A stretch of 48,446 bases of DNA. It comes from JBGTGT01 sp051439375. Lineage in GTDB: Bacteria > Cyanobacteriota > Cyanobacteriia > Cyanobacteriales > Microcystaceae. The number at the start of each line of letters is the position of its first letter. The first letter of the stretch is position 1. Location of the stretch: the NCBI GenBank assembly GCA_051439375.1, contig JBFRWB010000014.1, forward strand, positions 1 to 48,446, read 5' to 3'. Positions 27,224 to 35,866 of the stretch are shown here, piece by piece. The notes under the pieces were generated by a model, which saw only the letters and a program-made list of their open reading frames with translations, did not search any database and had not been told where the DNA came from. Made by a program: the position numbers and the translations under genes.

Positions 27224-27459
27224 AGGGGCAGCCCTCCTTGTGATAGATTATGGTTGTGGGCTGTACGATTGCGGGTTAAATCGATTGGGTGGGTCTAGAC
27301 TTAATGTATTAAACAGAGTCGCAACCTTTTCTTCGATTACTCGTCCTATCAAGGTACATGACACAATATTAGGGGGGGATAGAGGAATGTAGTCTAGATA
27401 AATAGAGGCTCATTGTTATTCGCTCAATTTAAGATGTCTTCCAAATTTTTATAAAGATT

Positions 27460-27471
27460 TGGTCAAGACCA
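27460..27471. promoter_or_regulatory. Perfect palindrome TGGTCAAGACCA
   Basis: Two five-base arms with a two-base centre, in TTTGGTCAAGACCAGTCTT, 145 bases upstream of murF. Symmetric short palindromes of this size often bind dimeric regulators; no specific regulator is implied. Confidence 0.35.
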
Positions 27472-27491
27472 GTCTTCACAATAGTGGACCA

Positions 27492-27505
27492 AAAGCTAAA
27501 GCTTT
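27492..27505. promoter_or_regulatory. Perfect palindrome AAAGCT-AA-AGCTTT
   Basis: Two six-base arms separated by AA, about 110 bases upstream of murF. Candidate dimeric-regulator site or small stem. Confidence 0.35.
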
Positions 27506-27542
27506 CATCTCTATAGATTAACGTATTAAAGCACTTTTTGTG

Positions 27543-27558
27543 TGTGATCTTAATCACT
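27543..27558 (+). promoter_or_regulatory. CRP-like (SyCRP1-type) binding site upstream of murF
   Basis: TGTGATCTTAATCACT matches the CRP-family consensus TGTGA-N6-TCACA at nine of ten half-site bases. It ends 57 bases before the murF ATG. SyCRP1, the cyanobacterial cAMP receptor, recognises this consensus; that the site is used here is inferred. Confidence 0.5.
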
Positions 27559-27615
27559 TTTTAAACCTTTTTTGTGCTTAAGTGACTACGCTTATTATTA
27601 TTTCTGAGGTCAGTA

Positions 27616-29007
27616 ATGTTGCCAATGTTTAGTGTTCCCAAACTCCGTGAAATATTGCAAGCTCAATCCGTAAATCCCCACGAAGAAATAGGTGATCACT
27701 TTATTTCTTGTATCGGTACTGATACTCGGTATTTAAACGGAGGAGAAGCCTTTCTTGCCTTACGAGGAGAGACCTTTGATGGGCATTCTTTTGTAGAAAA
27801 AGCCATTGAAAAGGGGGCAACGGCCTTAATTGTCGATCATCCTATCTCGGTGGTATCCCCTAATAAAATTCCTCAAATTGTTGTGCCAGATACCCTCGAA
27901 GCCTATCAAAAAATTGCTCATTGGTGGCGCAATCAATTTAAAATTCCTATCATTGGCATTACAGGTTCAGTAGGAAAAACAACAACGAAAGAATTAATCG
28001 CTGGTTGTCTGGGAATTTACGGAAGGGTTCACAAAACTGAAGCGAATTATAATAATGAAATTGGTGTACCTAAAACCCTCTTGGATCTAACACCCAACCA
28101 TGATTATGCGATTCTTGAAATGGCGATGCGAGGACGGGGAGAAATTGCCCTTCTCAGCCAAATCGGCCAGCCAGATATCGGTATTATTACGAATGTGGGA
28201 ACGGCACATATTGGACGCTTAGGATCACGGGAGGCGATCGCCCAAGCCAAATGTGAATTATTAGCAGAAATGCCGAGTAATAGTGTGGCAATTCTCAATC
28301 ATGATAATCCTTTACTATTAAAAACGGCGGCACAGGTTTGGTCGGGGGAAACGATTACTTATGGGTTAGAAGGGGGAGATTTACAGGGAAAAATTGTAGA
28401 ACAGGGGATTTTAGACGTAGAAGGAATAAAATTTCCCCTACCTTTACCCGGTCGTCACAATGCGCTGAATTATTTAGCCGCTTTGGCAGTTACTAAGGTA
28501 CTAGACTTAGATTGGGCAAGGTTAACTCAAGGAATTACGGTGGATTTACCAAAAGGGCGATCGCAGCGTTACGTTTTACCTTCCGATGTGGTAATTTTAG
28601 ATGAAACCTATAATGCAGGATTAGAGTCAATGCTTGCAGCCTTAGCGTTGCTTAAAGATACCTCTGGAAGCCGTTATTTGGCGGTATTAGGCACGATGAA
28701 GGAGTTGGGAGAACAATCACCAGCGTTGCATCAACAGGTGGGAGAAAGGGCGAAAGAATTGGGGATAGATCGGTTGTTAATCTTAGTCGATGATCCTCAA
28801 GCCGAAGCGATCGCAGTGGGTGCAGAGGGAATTGAGACAATTTGCGTCAAAACTCATGAGGAATTGGTGCAAGCGTTGATGGAGAGCGTTATTTCAGGCG
28901 ATCGCTTGCTGTTTAAAGCATCTAATTCCGTGGGACTCAATCAAGTGGTTGAATCATTCAAACAACAATGGTCAGCAAAAGTCAGTAATATCACAGGAAA
29001 TGTGTAA
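27616..29007 (+). CDS. murF: UDP-N-acetylmuramoyl-tripeptide--D-Ala-D-Ala ligase
   Basis: MurF adds the D-Ala-D-Ala dipeptide to the peptidoglycan precursor in the cytoplasm. The 463-residue protein has the three Mur ligase domains: the N-terminal UDP-substrate domain (residues 1-105, with SCIGTDTRYLNGGEAFLALR), the central ATPase with the P-loop GITGSVGKTTTKEL (about 114-127) and EMAMRGRGEIALL, and the C-terminal domain (from about 320, with LDETYNAGLESM). The ATG at 27616 gives the full family length. A second ATG lies three codons in. It is single and divergent from the 428-aa gene, with a CRP-like site upstream. Confidence 0.94.
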   Translation: MLPMFSVPKLREILQAQSVNPHEEIGDHFISCIGTDTRYLNGGEAFLALRGETFDGHSFVEKAIEKGATALIVDHPISVVSPNKIPQIVVPDTLEAYQKIAHWWRNQFKIPIIGITGSVGKTTTKELIAGCLGIYGRVHKTEANYNNEIGVPKTLLDLTPNHDYAILEMAMRGRGEIALLSQIGQPDIGIITNVGTAHIGRLGSREAIAQAKCELLAEMPSNSVAILNHDNPLLLKTAAQVWSGETITYGLEGGDLQGKIVEQGILDVEGIKFPLPLPGRHNALNYLAALAVTKVLDLDWARLTQGITVDLPKGRSQRYVLPSDVVILDETYNAGLESMLAALALLKDTSGSRYLAVLGTMKELGEQSPALHQQVGERAKELGIDRLLILVDDPQAEAIAVGAEGIETICVKTHEELVQALMESVISGDRLLFKASNSVGLNQVVESFKQQWSAKVSNITGNV

Positions 29008-29104
29008 TAAACATCACTAAAATTGAGCAAGCGTATCACCCCATGTCTCTGTAATTTTCGCTATTGTTAAGAAAGATTGACAAAGTTGAATTTTAGTTGA
29101 GTAA

Positions 29105-29422
29105 ATGCCTATGAATTCCCCTCAAGACCTCTCTTTATTGTTAAAAACCCAGATTTCTTTGACACAACTTAGAGACGATCTCCATGTCTTCAACTATCCT
29201 GATGATCAAGAGAGCGTAGGAGCTTTATGCTACATTGAGCGTTCTCTGAATACGTTAATCAATCAAATCGCAGAAAAAACCGATTATACAGAGGTCGTCT
29301 CCTATTCTAAGGAGGAATTTATGATGGATGATGAGGATGAAGATTGGGAATCTTCCCCAACTATTCCCTTGAAGCCGGGAGAAATTGACCAAATCTGTCA
29401 TATTCTAGAGTCAGAAGTATAA
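29105..29422 (+). CDS. Small acidic protein of unknown function
   Basis: A 105-residue protein with start ATG 29105 or 29111. It is helical in the first half (LLKTQISLTQLRDDLHVFNY, then YIERSLNTLINQIAEKTDY), followed by a strongly acidic run (MMDDEDEDWESS) and a short helix. There is no motif, signal peptide or cysteine pair. Composition and codon use look like a real gene. It lies 97 bases after murF on the same strand and ends 17 bases from the convergent ferredoxin gene. Function unknown. Confidence 0.6.
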   Translation: MPMNSPQDLSLLLKTQISLTQLRDDLHVFNYPDDQESVGALCYIERSLNTLINQIAEKTDYTEVVSYSKEEFMMDDEDEDWESSPTIPLKPGEIDQICHILESEV

Positions 29423-29439
29423 TGGAGGCCAATGGGAGA

Positions 29440-29736
29440 TTATAAATAATGGTCAAGTTCAATTTCAATGACACAATCGGAAGTGGGTTTAGCGACGCAG
29501 GTTAAGACGGCCCCTTTTTCGATATCTTGTTCACTTAAAAAGATTTGTTCTGATTGATCAACTGTCCCAGAAATAAGCATTCCTTGACAGGTTGCACAAC
29601 TTCCGACGACACATTCAAAGGGAATTGTAATGCCTTGTTCTGATGCTTCATCTAAGATTGATTCTGTATCAGGAATGGCTATGGTTTTCCGAAAGTTTTG
29701 AGGGTGATTAATTAGGGTAACGTTATAAGTAACCAT
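29440..29736 (-). CDS. Plant-type 2Fe-2S ferredoxin
   Basis: A 98-residue beta-grasp ferredoxin. Cysteines 42, 47 and 50 (CVVGSCATC) and 80 (LTCVAKP) follow the classical C-x4-C-x2-C-x29-C spacing. The overall fold residues (SILDEASEQGITIPFEC) agree with low-potential electron carriers such as PetF paralogues. It is probably one of several cyanobacterial ferredoxins, and its exact partner is not indicated. Single gene on the minus strand, well spaced from iaaA upstream. Confidence 0.9.
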   Translation of the reverse strand: MVTYNVTLINHPQNFRKTIAIPDTESILDEASEQGITIPFECVVGSCATCQGMLISGTVDQSEQIFLSEQDIEKGAVLTCVAKPTSDCVIEIELDHYL

Positions 29737-30094
29737 CTTGATTGTGCCTTTTCATATTCATAAGTTATGACCTTTTTTAGGATTACTCAAAAGAGATGAA
29801 CAATTTGTATTTTTTCTGACGGTTTCTCCATATGTTATCTTAAATTAATCTTTTATTCCACATATATAAGGAATTATCAGAAGCAATTATTCAATATTCG
29901 TTTGGGTAATGCTTTTATTTTAGATTATGGCTAATCTTAAGCTTTGGTAAGCTAAGACGCATTTAAACTGGGTCTTGGGTCTTTTAGTACCAATCCTCAA
30001 ACTCTCTCCCCACTCCCCTCTCCCTACTCCCTTGCAGTCTTCACATACCAATGCGCGGTGATGAACAGCTTATCTCTCCTTACGAACAGCTAGA
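29737..30094. other. 358-base intergenic region between ferredoxin and isoaspartyl peptidase genes
   Basis: AT-rich near the ferredoxin start. A six-base-pair stem (AGATTA-TGGC-TAATCT) is at 29922-29937. The last 100 bases contain a pyrimidine-rich run (CTCTCCCCACTCCCCTCTCC) of a kind common as dispersed fragments in cyanobacteria. No gene was recognised. Confidence 0.45.
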
Positions 30095-31024
30095 TTACTC
30101 AATAAAGCCAAATAACTCTTCATTGTGCCATTCTAAGGTGTCTCCCATCTTTTCCCCTGTATGGTAAGCCCCTAGAATAATTTCTGCGGTTTTTCCCCAA
30201 GATATCACCCCTGTTTTATCAATTGCGATCGCTCCAAAATCCCGTTTATTGATTTTAGCTTCCTGCATGGATTTTTCCATGGCTTGGGGAAGACTTAACC
30301 CATCGGTGACCCGAACCACAATTTTAGCAGCTAAACATTCGTCAATGATATCTTCTCCTACCCCTGTGCAACTGACTCCTGCACTCGAATTAGCGTAATT
30401 TCCGGCGGGCATGGCTGAATCGCTCACCCTACCGATGCGTTCTAGTCCTTTTCCCCCTGTAGAAGTTCCGGCTGCAATATTTCCCCCATCATCTAGGGCG
30501 ACCACCCCAATCGTTCCCCGTCTCGCTTCTGTGTTAGGGTTGGCGTAAAGGGTGGCCATTTTGCGCTGAAAGTTATCTTTTCGTTCTTCAACCCATTCTT
30601 GGATGCGAAAATCGGTTAAGGGATCATAACTGGGAATACCTAGTTCTCTGGCCAATTCTCCAGAACCGTAATCTGAAAGAATGCGATCGCTTTCCTCTTG
30701 GAGATATTTGGCTAAAATAATGGGATTTTGGACTCTAGATACGTTAATAACCCCGCTTAAACTCTGTTTCCCCCCATCCATCAAAGATGCACTCATTCTT
30801 ACTTGTCCATCTGATTGAACAACCGATCCGGTTCCTGCATTAAATCGAGGTTCATCTTCGAGTAGCTGACAACCGTGAACAACTGCTTCTACTGCCGTTG
30901 CGCCTTGTTGAAGCAAGGGATAGACTTCGGCTACAATGTCTTGTAGAGATTGACGAACCGCTTGCAGTCCACCTTTGTCATCTAAAGAACTTGCACCACC
31001 GTGAATAATAAGTTTGGGGATCAT
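30095..31024 (-). CDS. iaaA: Isoaspartyl peptidase/L-asparaginase (Ntn-hydrolase)
   Basis: This plant-type asparaginase cleaves isoaspartyl dipeptides and L-asparagine after self-processing into two subunits. The 309-residue protein has the signatures LIIHGGASSL at the N-terminus, DEPRFNAGTGSVV and RRGTIGVVALDDGGNIAAGT, with Thr171 as the predicted new N-terminal nucleophile at the autocleavage site. The substrate glycines GTSTGGKGLERIGRVSDS follow. The start is MIPKLII (31024); an upstream ATG would add fifteen residues. It may participate in cyanophycin breakdown by handling Asp-Arg dipeptides, but no cyanophycin gene adjoins it. Confidence 0.92.
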   Translation of the reverse strand: MIPKLIIHGGASSLDDKGGLQAVRQSLQDIVAEVYPLLQQGATAVEAVVHGCQLLEDEPRFNAGTGSVVQSDGQVRMSASLMDGGKQSLSGVINVSRVQNPIILAKYLQEESDRILSDYGSGELARELGIPSYDPLTDFRIQEWVEERKDNFQRKMATLYANPNTEARRGTIGVVALDDGGNIAAGTSTGGKGLERIGRVSDSAMPAGNYANSSAGVSCTGVGEDIIDECLAAKIVVRVTDGLSLPQAMEKSMQEAKINKRDFGAIAIDKTGVISWGKTAEIILGAYHTGEKMGDTLEWHNEELFGFIE

Positions 31025-31293
31025 ATAGGTTATAAAGCTTGTGGAAAAGTATGAAGAATCTGTGGTCAATTATACATTGAATGGGCTTAATATCACTAAT
31101 GGTGATGGGGTGCTATGCACAATTAACACTTAAAAATTAAACCTTAAAATTAAACCTTTTCCTCTCTTACTTCTGCCTCCTGTTCTCAGCATAAGTGCGT
31201 AGGACTATATATAGATAGAGCGGGTTAAAAGGAAGGTTAGACCCTTGTAGAATATAGCATTTAGCACAACCCGCCCTTGCCAGTTTTGTTTAA

Positions 31294-32322
31294 TTATTTT
31301 TGGCGAAATAGCTTAGGAGAATTACTATCTATTGATTTTTTACATAAAATCAAACCAAACCAGTTTTGCTCATCGGTAAAGGTTTCAATGGGGGTTAATC
31401 CTAACTGATTCAACTGTTGTTTCATTAATTCTAAATCGAATTTGCGAGAAATTTCGGTTAAAATTTTCTCTCCTTTCTGGCAGGAAATATGTAAATCTAA
31501 TGCGTCTAAAGTGACCGTATGATTTTGTTGACAGTTGAGATACATCTCAATTTGATTGTCGGAAGTGTTATAAACGGCTTTATGTTGAAAAAGTCCCAAA
31601 TCAAAATCACCTTGAAAACGCCGATTTAGGTGAGATAACATATTCAAATTAAATTGAGCCGTTACGCCCAAGCTGTCGTTATAAGCAGACTCTAAGATAG
31701 CAATGGGCTTTTGTAAATCGAGTCCTAGGAGAAAGTAATCATGAGGGGTTAATGCTTGAGAAATCTCTGTCAAAAACGCTTCACATTGTTGCTGATTAAA
31801 ATTACCAATAGAACTACCTAAAAAGAATAATAAACGAGGGGAATCAATATGAGACTGCAAATAAGTTAAGGCTTGATGATAAGTTCCAACTAATCCATGA
31901 ATTGCTAAGGAAGGATAGTCTTTTTGCAACTGTATTGAACTAGATTTAAGCATCCCACCACTCACATCAATGGGGATGTATTGCCAAGGATAACTCAGTT
32001 TTTGATAAGCATCTAATAAAATACGGGTTTTGGTAGAACTTCCACTTCCTAATTCTATTAATTTACATCCTTCCGTTATGGTTGCAATTTCATCGGCAAA
32101 TTTGGTTAATATAGATGCTTCTGTTCTGGTTGGATAATATTCAGGAAGTTCACAAATTTGTTCAAATAATTCTGACCCATAATCATCATAGAAATAATAA
32201 GGAGGTAAGGTTTTTTGAGGTTGTTTCAAGCCTTGTTTAACATCTTCTCCTTGAGCGTTTGCTTCAGAAAAATGACCTAAGAATTTGAAGGTTAAAGGAC
32301 TGGTGTGTATTTGAGATAGCAT
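31294..32322 (-). CDS. egtD: L-histidine N-alpha-methyltransferase (ergothioneine synthesis)
   Basis: EgtD trimethylates histidine to hercynine, the first step to the antioxidant ergothioneine. The 342-residue protein shows YYFYDDYGSELFEQICELPE and YYPTRTEASIL (residues about 42-70), the SAM-binding ELGSGSSTKTRIL (about 90-102), FFLGSSIGNF and LLGLDLQKP. Length is normal. The partner egtB is not within the window, so the pathway genes are separated here. Flanking genes (phoU upstream, iaaA downstream) are on the same strand but spaced by more than 200 bases. Confidence 0.9.
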   Translation of the reverse strand: MLSQIHTSPLTFKFLGHFSEANAQGEDVKQGLKQPQKTLPPYYFYDDYGSELFEQICELPEYYPTRTEASILTKFADEIATITEGCKLIELGSGSSTKTRILLDAYQKLSYPWQYIPIDVSGGMLKSSSIQLQKDYPSLAIHGLVGTYHQALTYLQSHIDSPRLLFFLGSSIGNFNQQQCEAFLTEISQALTPHDYFLLGLDLQKPIAILESAYNDSLGVTAQFNLNMLSHLNRRFQGDFDLGLFQHKAVYNTSDNQIEMYLNCQQNHTVTLDALDLHISCQKGEKILTEISRKFDLELMKQQLNQLGLTPIETFTDEQNWFGLILCKKSIDSNSPKLFRQK

Positions 32323-32559
32323 TGTAAGAGTTTTGTCTGTTATTGTTGTAACAATGGAATGATTTTACCATAAGGTGAGTTCAGAATTTGGATTTTGTAC
32401 TCAATCCAGTTAACAAAACCCAGTTATCAAATTGCTCTCTCCCTACTCCTTACTATCCAAAAACTGGGTGTTATAAGTTGGACTTGGTATTAGAGGGTGT
32501 GGGGATAGGACAAATCAAGAAAATGATCATGAAGTGTTAACTAACTAACTTGTGCTACT

Positions 32560-33228
32560 CTAGCCTCGATGACCCGTTACAATGTAGGCAACTCGCTGAC
32601 CTATATTAGTAGCATGGTCAGCCATTCGTTCTAAATGGCGAATAATCAATGCAAGTAAAATCATTGGCTCGATGATTCCTTTTATATCCCGTTGTTGGGC
32701 AATAATATCGTAAAGATGGTCATATAAGTCATCAACTGTATCATCAAGTTTTTTGACTCGTTTTCCTTCCTCTGCGTCTAAGTCAGCTAAAGCGACTAAA
32801 CTGGTAGCTAACATCATTTGAGCATGGCGAGACATAATTTCTATCTCTTTTAAACAAGAATGAGGAGGATAAGGGAATAATTTGAGGGCAATCTCCGATA
32901 AATCTTTTGCATAATCTCCAATACGCTCTAAATCTCGAACTAACTGCATAAAAGCACTCAGTAATCGTAAATCTTGGGCGACAGGGGCTTGTAACGTCAT
33001 TAAAGTAGCGCATTCTAGTTCAATTTGGCGATAATAACGGTCAATATCCTTGTCCATCGCTTTTATTTTGGGTATTACCTCTAGATTTCTTTCAAATAAG
33101 GATTGATGGCTGAGACGAAAGGATTCTTCTACAAATGTTCCCATTCTTAGCACATCTTGCTCTAAGCGTCGCAAAGAACGCTCAAAATAGCTTCGTTCAG
33201 TAAATCTACTACTTGCAGAAAGATTCAC
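32560..33228 (-). CDS. phoU: Phosphate signalling complex protein PhoU
   Basis: A 222-residue helical protein made of two PhoU repeats (about residues 20-108 and 122-215), each with the E-x-x-x-D metal-binding pattern (MDKDIDRYYRQIELECATLM, and KLDDTVDDLYDHLYDII). The motif LRLLSAFMQLVRDLERIGDY and the matching LLALIIRHLERMADHATNIG are diagnostic. PhoU represses the phosphate regulon by linking the Pst transporter to the sensor kinase. No pst, phoR or phoB genes are adjacent. A Pho-box-like direct repeat lies about 130 bases upstream. Confidence 0.93.
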   Translation of the reverse strand: MNLSASSRFTERSYFERSLRRLEQDVLRMGTFVEESFRLSHQSLFERNLEVIPKIKAMDKDIDRYYRQIELECATLMTLQAPVAQDLRLLSAFMQLVRDLERIGDYAKDLSEIALKLFPYPPHSCLKEIEIMSRHAQMMLATSLVALADLDAEEGKRVKKLDDTVDDLYDHLYDIIAQQRDIKGIIEPMILLALIIRHLERMADHATNIGQRVAYIVTGHRG

Positions 33229-33354
33229 AATGAGGTTTCAAACAGATTCAGACGGAAAAACAACAAGCTAATCTATTTATCGCTTAATCAACCTATGAAG
33301 CAATAGAAGCTGAGTCTGACATCCTTAAATTGTAACCAAATAATTTTTCAATGG

Positions 33355-33373
33355 ATATTAACATTCAGTTAAG
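33355..33373 (-). promoter_or_regulatory. Possible Pho box upstream of phoU
   Basis: On the minus strand, CTTAACTG-AAT-GTTAATAT forms two related octamers spaced 11 bases apart, resembling the cyanobacterial Pho box (repeats of the CTTAACCT type with three-base spacers). A further weaker unit continues the 11-base period upstream. The match is imperfect, and the call rests partly on the gene next to it. Confidence 0.3.
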
Positions 33374-33458
33374 GTTTGGGAAAGTTAACAGTTATCTTAA
33401 ATTTCTGATACGGTAATCTTTGACAACTCACAACTTTAACAAAAACTAGATAAGTTTT

Positions 33459-34094
33459 CTAGGATAATCGTTTTTCTGAATTTCCTGCTTGGAAAATTTG
33501 ATTAGCAGTTAAGTTTAAGTCTGGAAAAGTGGGAGAGATAATTTTATCGTTTCGTTGAAAAAGCATCACTTGGTATTCTTCTTCAATCAATTGATAAATT
33601 AAAATTGTGGGGCGTTTAGGATCTCCAATTACTCTTTTTCCCCCTAATCCTAAATAATCAATAATCCAATATTCAAAAATACCCATTTCTTCATAATCTT
33701 TTAACTTAGTTAAATAGTCAACTCGCCAATTACTACTAACTACTTCAACGACTAAGGGAATAGAAGCTGCTGTGGTAACTGTTGAAGATTTTTCCCATAA
33801 GGGTTCATTGATTAAATTAGGATGGTTTAAAATTAGTACATCAGGTAAATAGGCAGATTCTTTTTCGATTGGTTTAATTAATACAGTCTTAGCCAGTCGA
33901 TAGGGGAATTTTAGGCGGAGATACTCAATCATCATTTTCTCAGCTATAAAGCTAGTAATTTCTTCATATTTGCCGAGAGGTTGAGGCATTTCGCTAATTA
34001 CTCCATTATGTAACTCGTAAAGTGCATTTTCTGGTTTCCAAAGAAGAAATTTTTCAAACGTTATGGGTTGAGTTTTGGGAATTGCGAGAACCAT
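33459..34094 (-). CDS. Uma2-family (DUF820) PD-(D/E)XK-like protein
   Basis: A 211-residue member of the Uma2/DUF820 family, highly expanded in cyanobacteria. Visible features are ITFEKFLLWKPENALYELHN near the start, YLPDVLILNHPNL (the family Asp, about residues 76-88), PLVVEVVSSNW with the catalytic-type Glu (about 111-121), and YWIIDYLGLGGKRV. These fit the PD-(D/E)XK nuclease fold; cellular function is unproven. It lies 56 bases after the ParA gene on the same strand, probably at the end of the UPF0182-CheW-HAD-ParA unit. Confidence 0.85.
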   Translation of the reverse strand: MVLAIPKTQPITFEKFLLWKPENALYELHNGVISEMPQPLGKYEEITSFIAEKMMIEYLRLKFPYRLAKTVLIKPIEKESAYLPDVLILNHPNLINEPLWEKSSTVTTAASIPLVVEVVSSNWRVDYLTKLKDYEEMGIFEYWIIDYLGLGGKRVIGDPKRPTILIYQLIEEEYQVMLFQRNDKIISPTFPDLNLTANQIFQAGNSEKRLS

Positions 34095-34150
34095 TTTTTA
34101 CCGACTTGATTTTCTATATTGATTATAGCCGAAGAAAAAAAGAAAGGCTC

Positions 34151-35059
34151 TTAAACTGATGAATCTACAGGTAATTGTTGAATTTTCTGTAAAAATTCTT
34201 CGGTTAATTTTAAGAAGGCTTTTGAACCACTAGAATTAGGCATCGCTGCTACCACAGGCTGAAATAAATCGACTGCTTTTGCTACATTAACATCCATGGG
34301 AATTGAGGCATTAAATAAACGATTAGGGGGAAAATCTTCTTTTACCCGACGCATTACTCGGTTATAGTAACGACTCAACAAACCCCCTCCTGATAAAATA
34401 AAAACAATGCCCAATAATTGTAAATTATCTAAATGTTCTGATTGGTGACTTTCTTTGAGTTTGGCAATTCTTCGCTCTAATAGCTGGATTCCTACTAAGG
34501 ATAAGGGTTCAGGACGAGCCGGAAGCAAGTAACAATCACTCGCAGCGATTCCACTACGAGTTAATAAATTATAACCGGGCGCACAGTCCATAATGATAAA
34601 TTCATAGTCTTCAATAACCGGATCAAGTACTTTTTTAATGAGAACTTTTTCAAAGTTTGTCCAAACTGTTTCAAAGTCGGGTGTTTCTGTTAAAAGAGCT
34701 TGTTTATGAAGGGTTTGGGAAACAATATATTCATCGTATAATTCGATATCTCCCGGCAGTAAATCCAAGTTAGGAATATCACAAACCTGTTGACAAATAA
34801 TATCGTGAATTGTCAGTTTACTATAAGGATTAGGTTGGATAATATTATCTAATAAATAGCTAAGGGTACGGCGTTTTTTACGGGTTTTAGCAAAATCGTG
34901 GGGAGGTAACAAACTCAAGGTTGCGCTAATTTGGGAGTCTAAATCTAGGACTAATACCTTTTTTCCGTAATATTTTGCTAAACAGGCAGCTAAATTGACA
35001 GTTAAGGTGGTTTTCCCCACACCTCCTTTCATATTGACCGTACTAATGACAGTTCCCAT
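34151..35059 (-). CDS. Orphan ParA-family ATPase
   Basis: A 302-residue deviant-Walker ATPase. It starts directly with the P-loop region STVNMKGGVGKTTLTVN (KGGVGKTT at residues 11-18, including the signature Lys), followed by switch motif LDLDSQISATLSLL and IIMDCAPGYNLL (Walker B). An insertion with a charged helix (about residues 60-120) enlarges it relative to minimal ParA. There is no parB and no parS-like cluster next to it. Orphan ParAs position protein cargo such as carboxysomes or chemotaxis arrays; cargo here is unknown, although a cheW gene sits two genes upstream. Confidence 0.88.
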   Translation of the reverse strand: MGTVISTVNMKGGVGKTTLTVNLAACLAKYYGKKVLVLDLDSQISATLSLLPPHDFAKTRKKRRTLSYLLDNIIQPNPYSKLTIHDIICQQVCDIPNLDLLPGDIELYDEYIVSQTLHKQALLTETPDFETVWTNFEKVLIKKVLDPVIEDYEFIIMDCAPGYNLLTRSGIAASDCYLLPARPEPLSLVGIQLLERRIAKLKESHQSEHLDNLQLLGIVFILSGGGLLSRYYNRVMRRVKEDFPPNRLFNASIPMDVNVAKAVDLFQPVVAAMPNSSGSKAFLKLTEEFLQKIQQLPVDSSV

Positions 35060-35134
35060 GCTATTTGATCCTTATAATAATTTAGAGTTAGCAGACGAGG
35101 TTTCTTATGCTAAGTTTCCTTCCTTGAAGAAAAA

Positions 35135-35866
35135 TTAAATCATTTGTTCTAAAGATTCAATGATAACATCTGCATCTGGCCAATTAGGCGTGTGATGGGG
35201 ATTACGACAAATCCCAATAACTCCCCTCGCTTGCGCTTTTTTCCCCATCAAAATATCGCCTAACCCATCCCCTACCATCAAAGTGTGCTGGGGAGAAACC
35301 TGTAACTTTTCGCAAGCATGAATAAAGAGAGCGGGGTCAGGTTTTGACCATCGGGGATTTTTCCCCATTTTTAGGTCAAAATAAGCCGAAAGATGATGTT
35401 CTTCCAAGAATTTCTCTACATTAGTCGTAGAATCAGAAGAAAGAACACCGAGAACAATTCCTTGATGGCTAAATTTTTCAATTACTGTTTTAACATCGGG
35501 AAAAATAGCAGAATTAACCTGATTACGAGCCATATATTCATCTGCCTCCTTAAAAGCTTGACGAACAATAGCTAACGCTTCAAACCAGCCTTGTCTTACT
35601 CTAGTAACATAAGCTGCTGCGGCAATCTCGTTTTCTTCCCGACTTCCTACAGCCATCAATCCCGCAGGATTTAATTGTTTATTTTCGAGGCCAATTGCGC
35701 TTAATAAGGAATCACCTAGGCCAGAAATCTGTTTATCTAAGAAAAAAGTCCGTTTAATTGCTAATTCTATTAAAAATGGTTCTGAGTTTTCTAGTGTTCC
35801 ATCTTTATCAAAAATAATTGCTTGAATTGGGGAAAAGGTTTTATTTTTGCAGGTAATAGTTGTCAT
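35135..35866 (-). CDS. HAD-superfamily phosphatase
   Basis: A 243-residue haloacid-dehalogenase hydrolase with catalytic motif I IIFDKDGTLENSEP (Asp20, Asp22), motif II LGVLSSDSTTNV, motif III Lys in NPRWSKPDPALF and motif IV MVGDGLGDILMGKKA. The helical cap between motifs I and II suggests a phosphoglycolate-phosphatase-like small-molecule phosphatase; the substrate is not determined. Its ATG overlaps the cheW stop as ATGA, so it is translationally coupled to cheW. The ParA gene follows after 75 bases. Confidence 0.87.
   Translation of the reverse strand: MTTITCKNKTFSPIQAIIFDKDGTLENSEPFLIELAIKRTFFLDKQISGLGDSLLSAIGLENKQLNPAGLMAVGSREENEIAAAAYVTRVRQGWFEALAIVRQAFKEADEYMARNQVNSAIFPDVKTVIEKFSHQGIVLGVLSSDSTTNVEKFLEEHHLSAYFDLKMGKNPRWSKPDPALFIHACEKLQVSPQHTLMVGDGLGDILMGKKAQARGVIGICRNPHHTPNWPDADVIIESLEQMI

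Larger units (their letters stand above)
27224..27615. other. Palindrome-rich divergent promoter region
   Basis: The 392 bases between the divergent 428-aa gene and murF carry three dyads, at 27460-27471, 27492-27505 and 27543-27558, all on the murF-proximal half. No ORF with convincing composition is present. It should contain both promoters. Confidence 0.6.
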
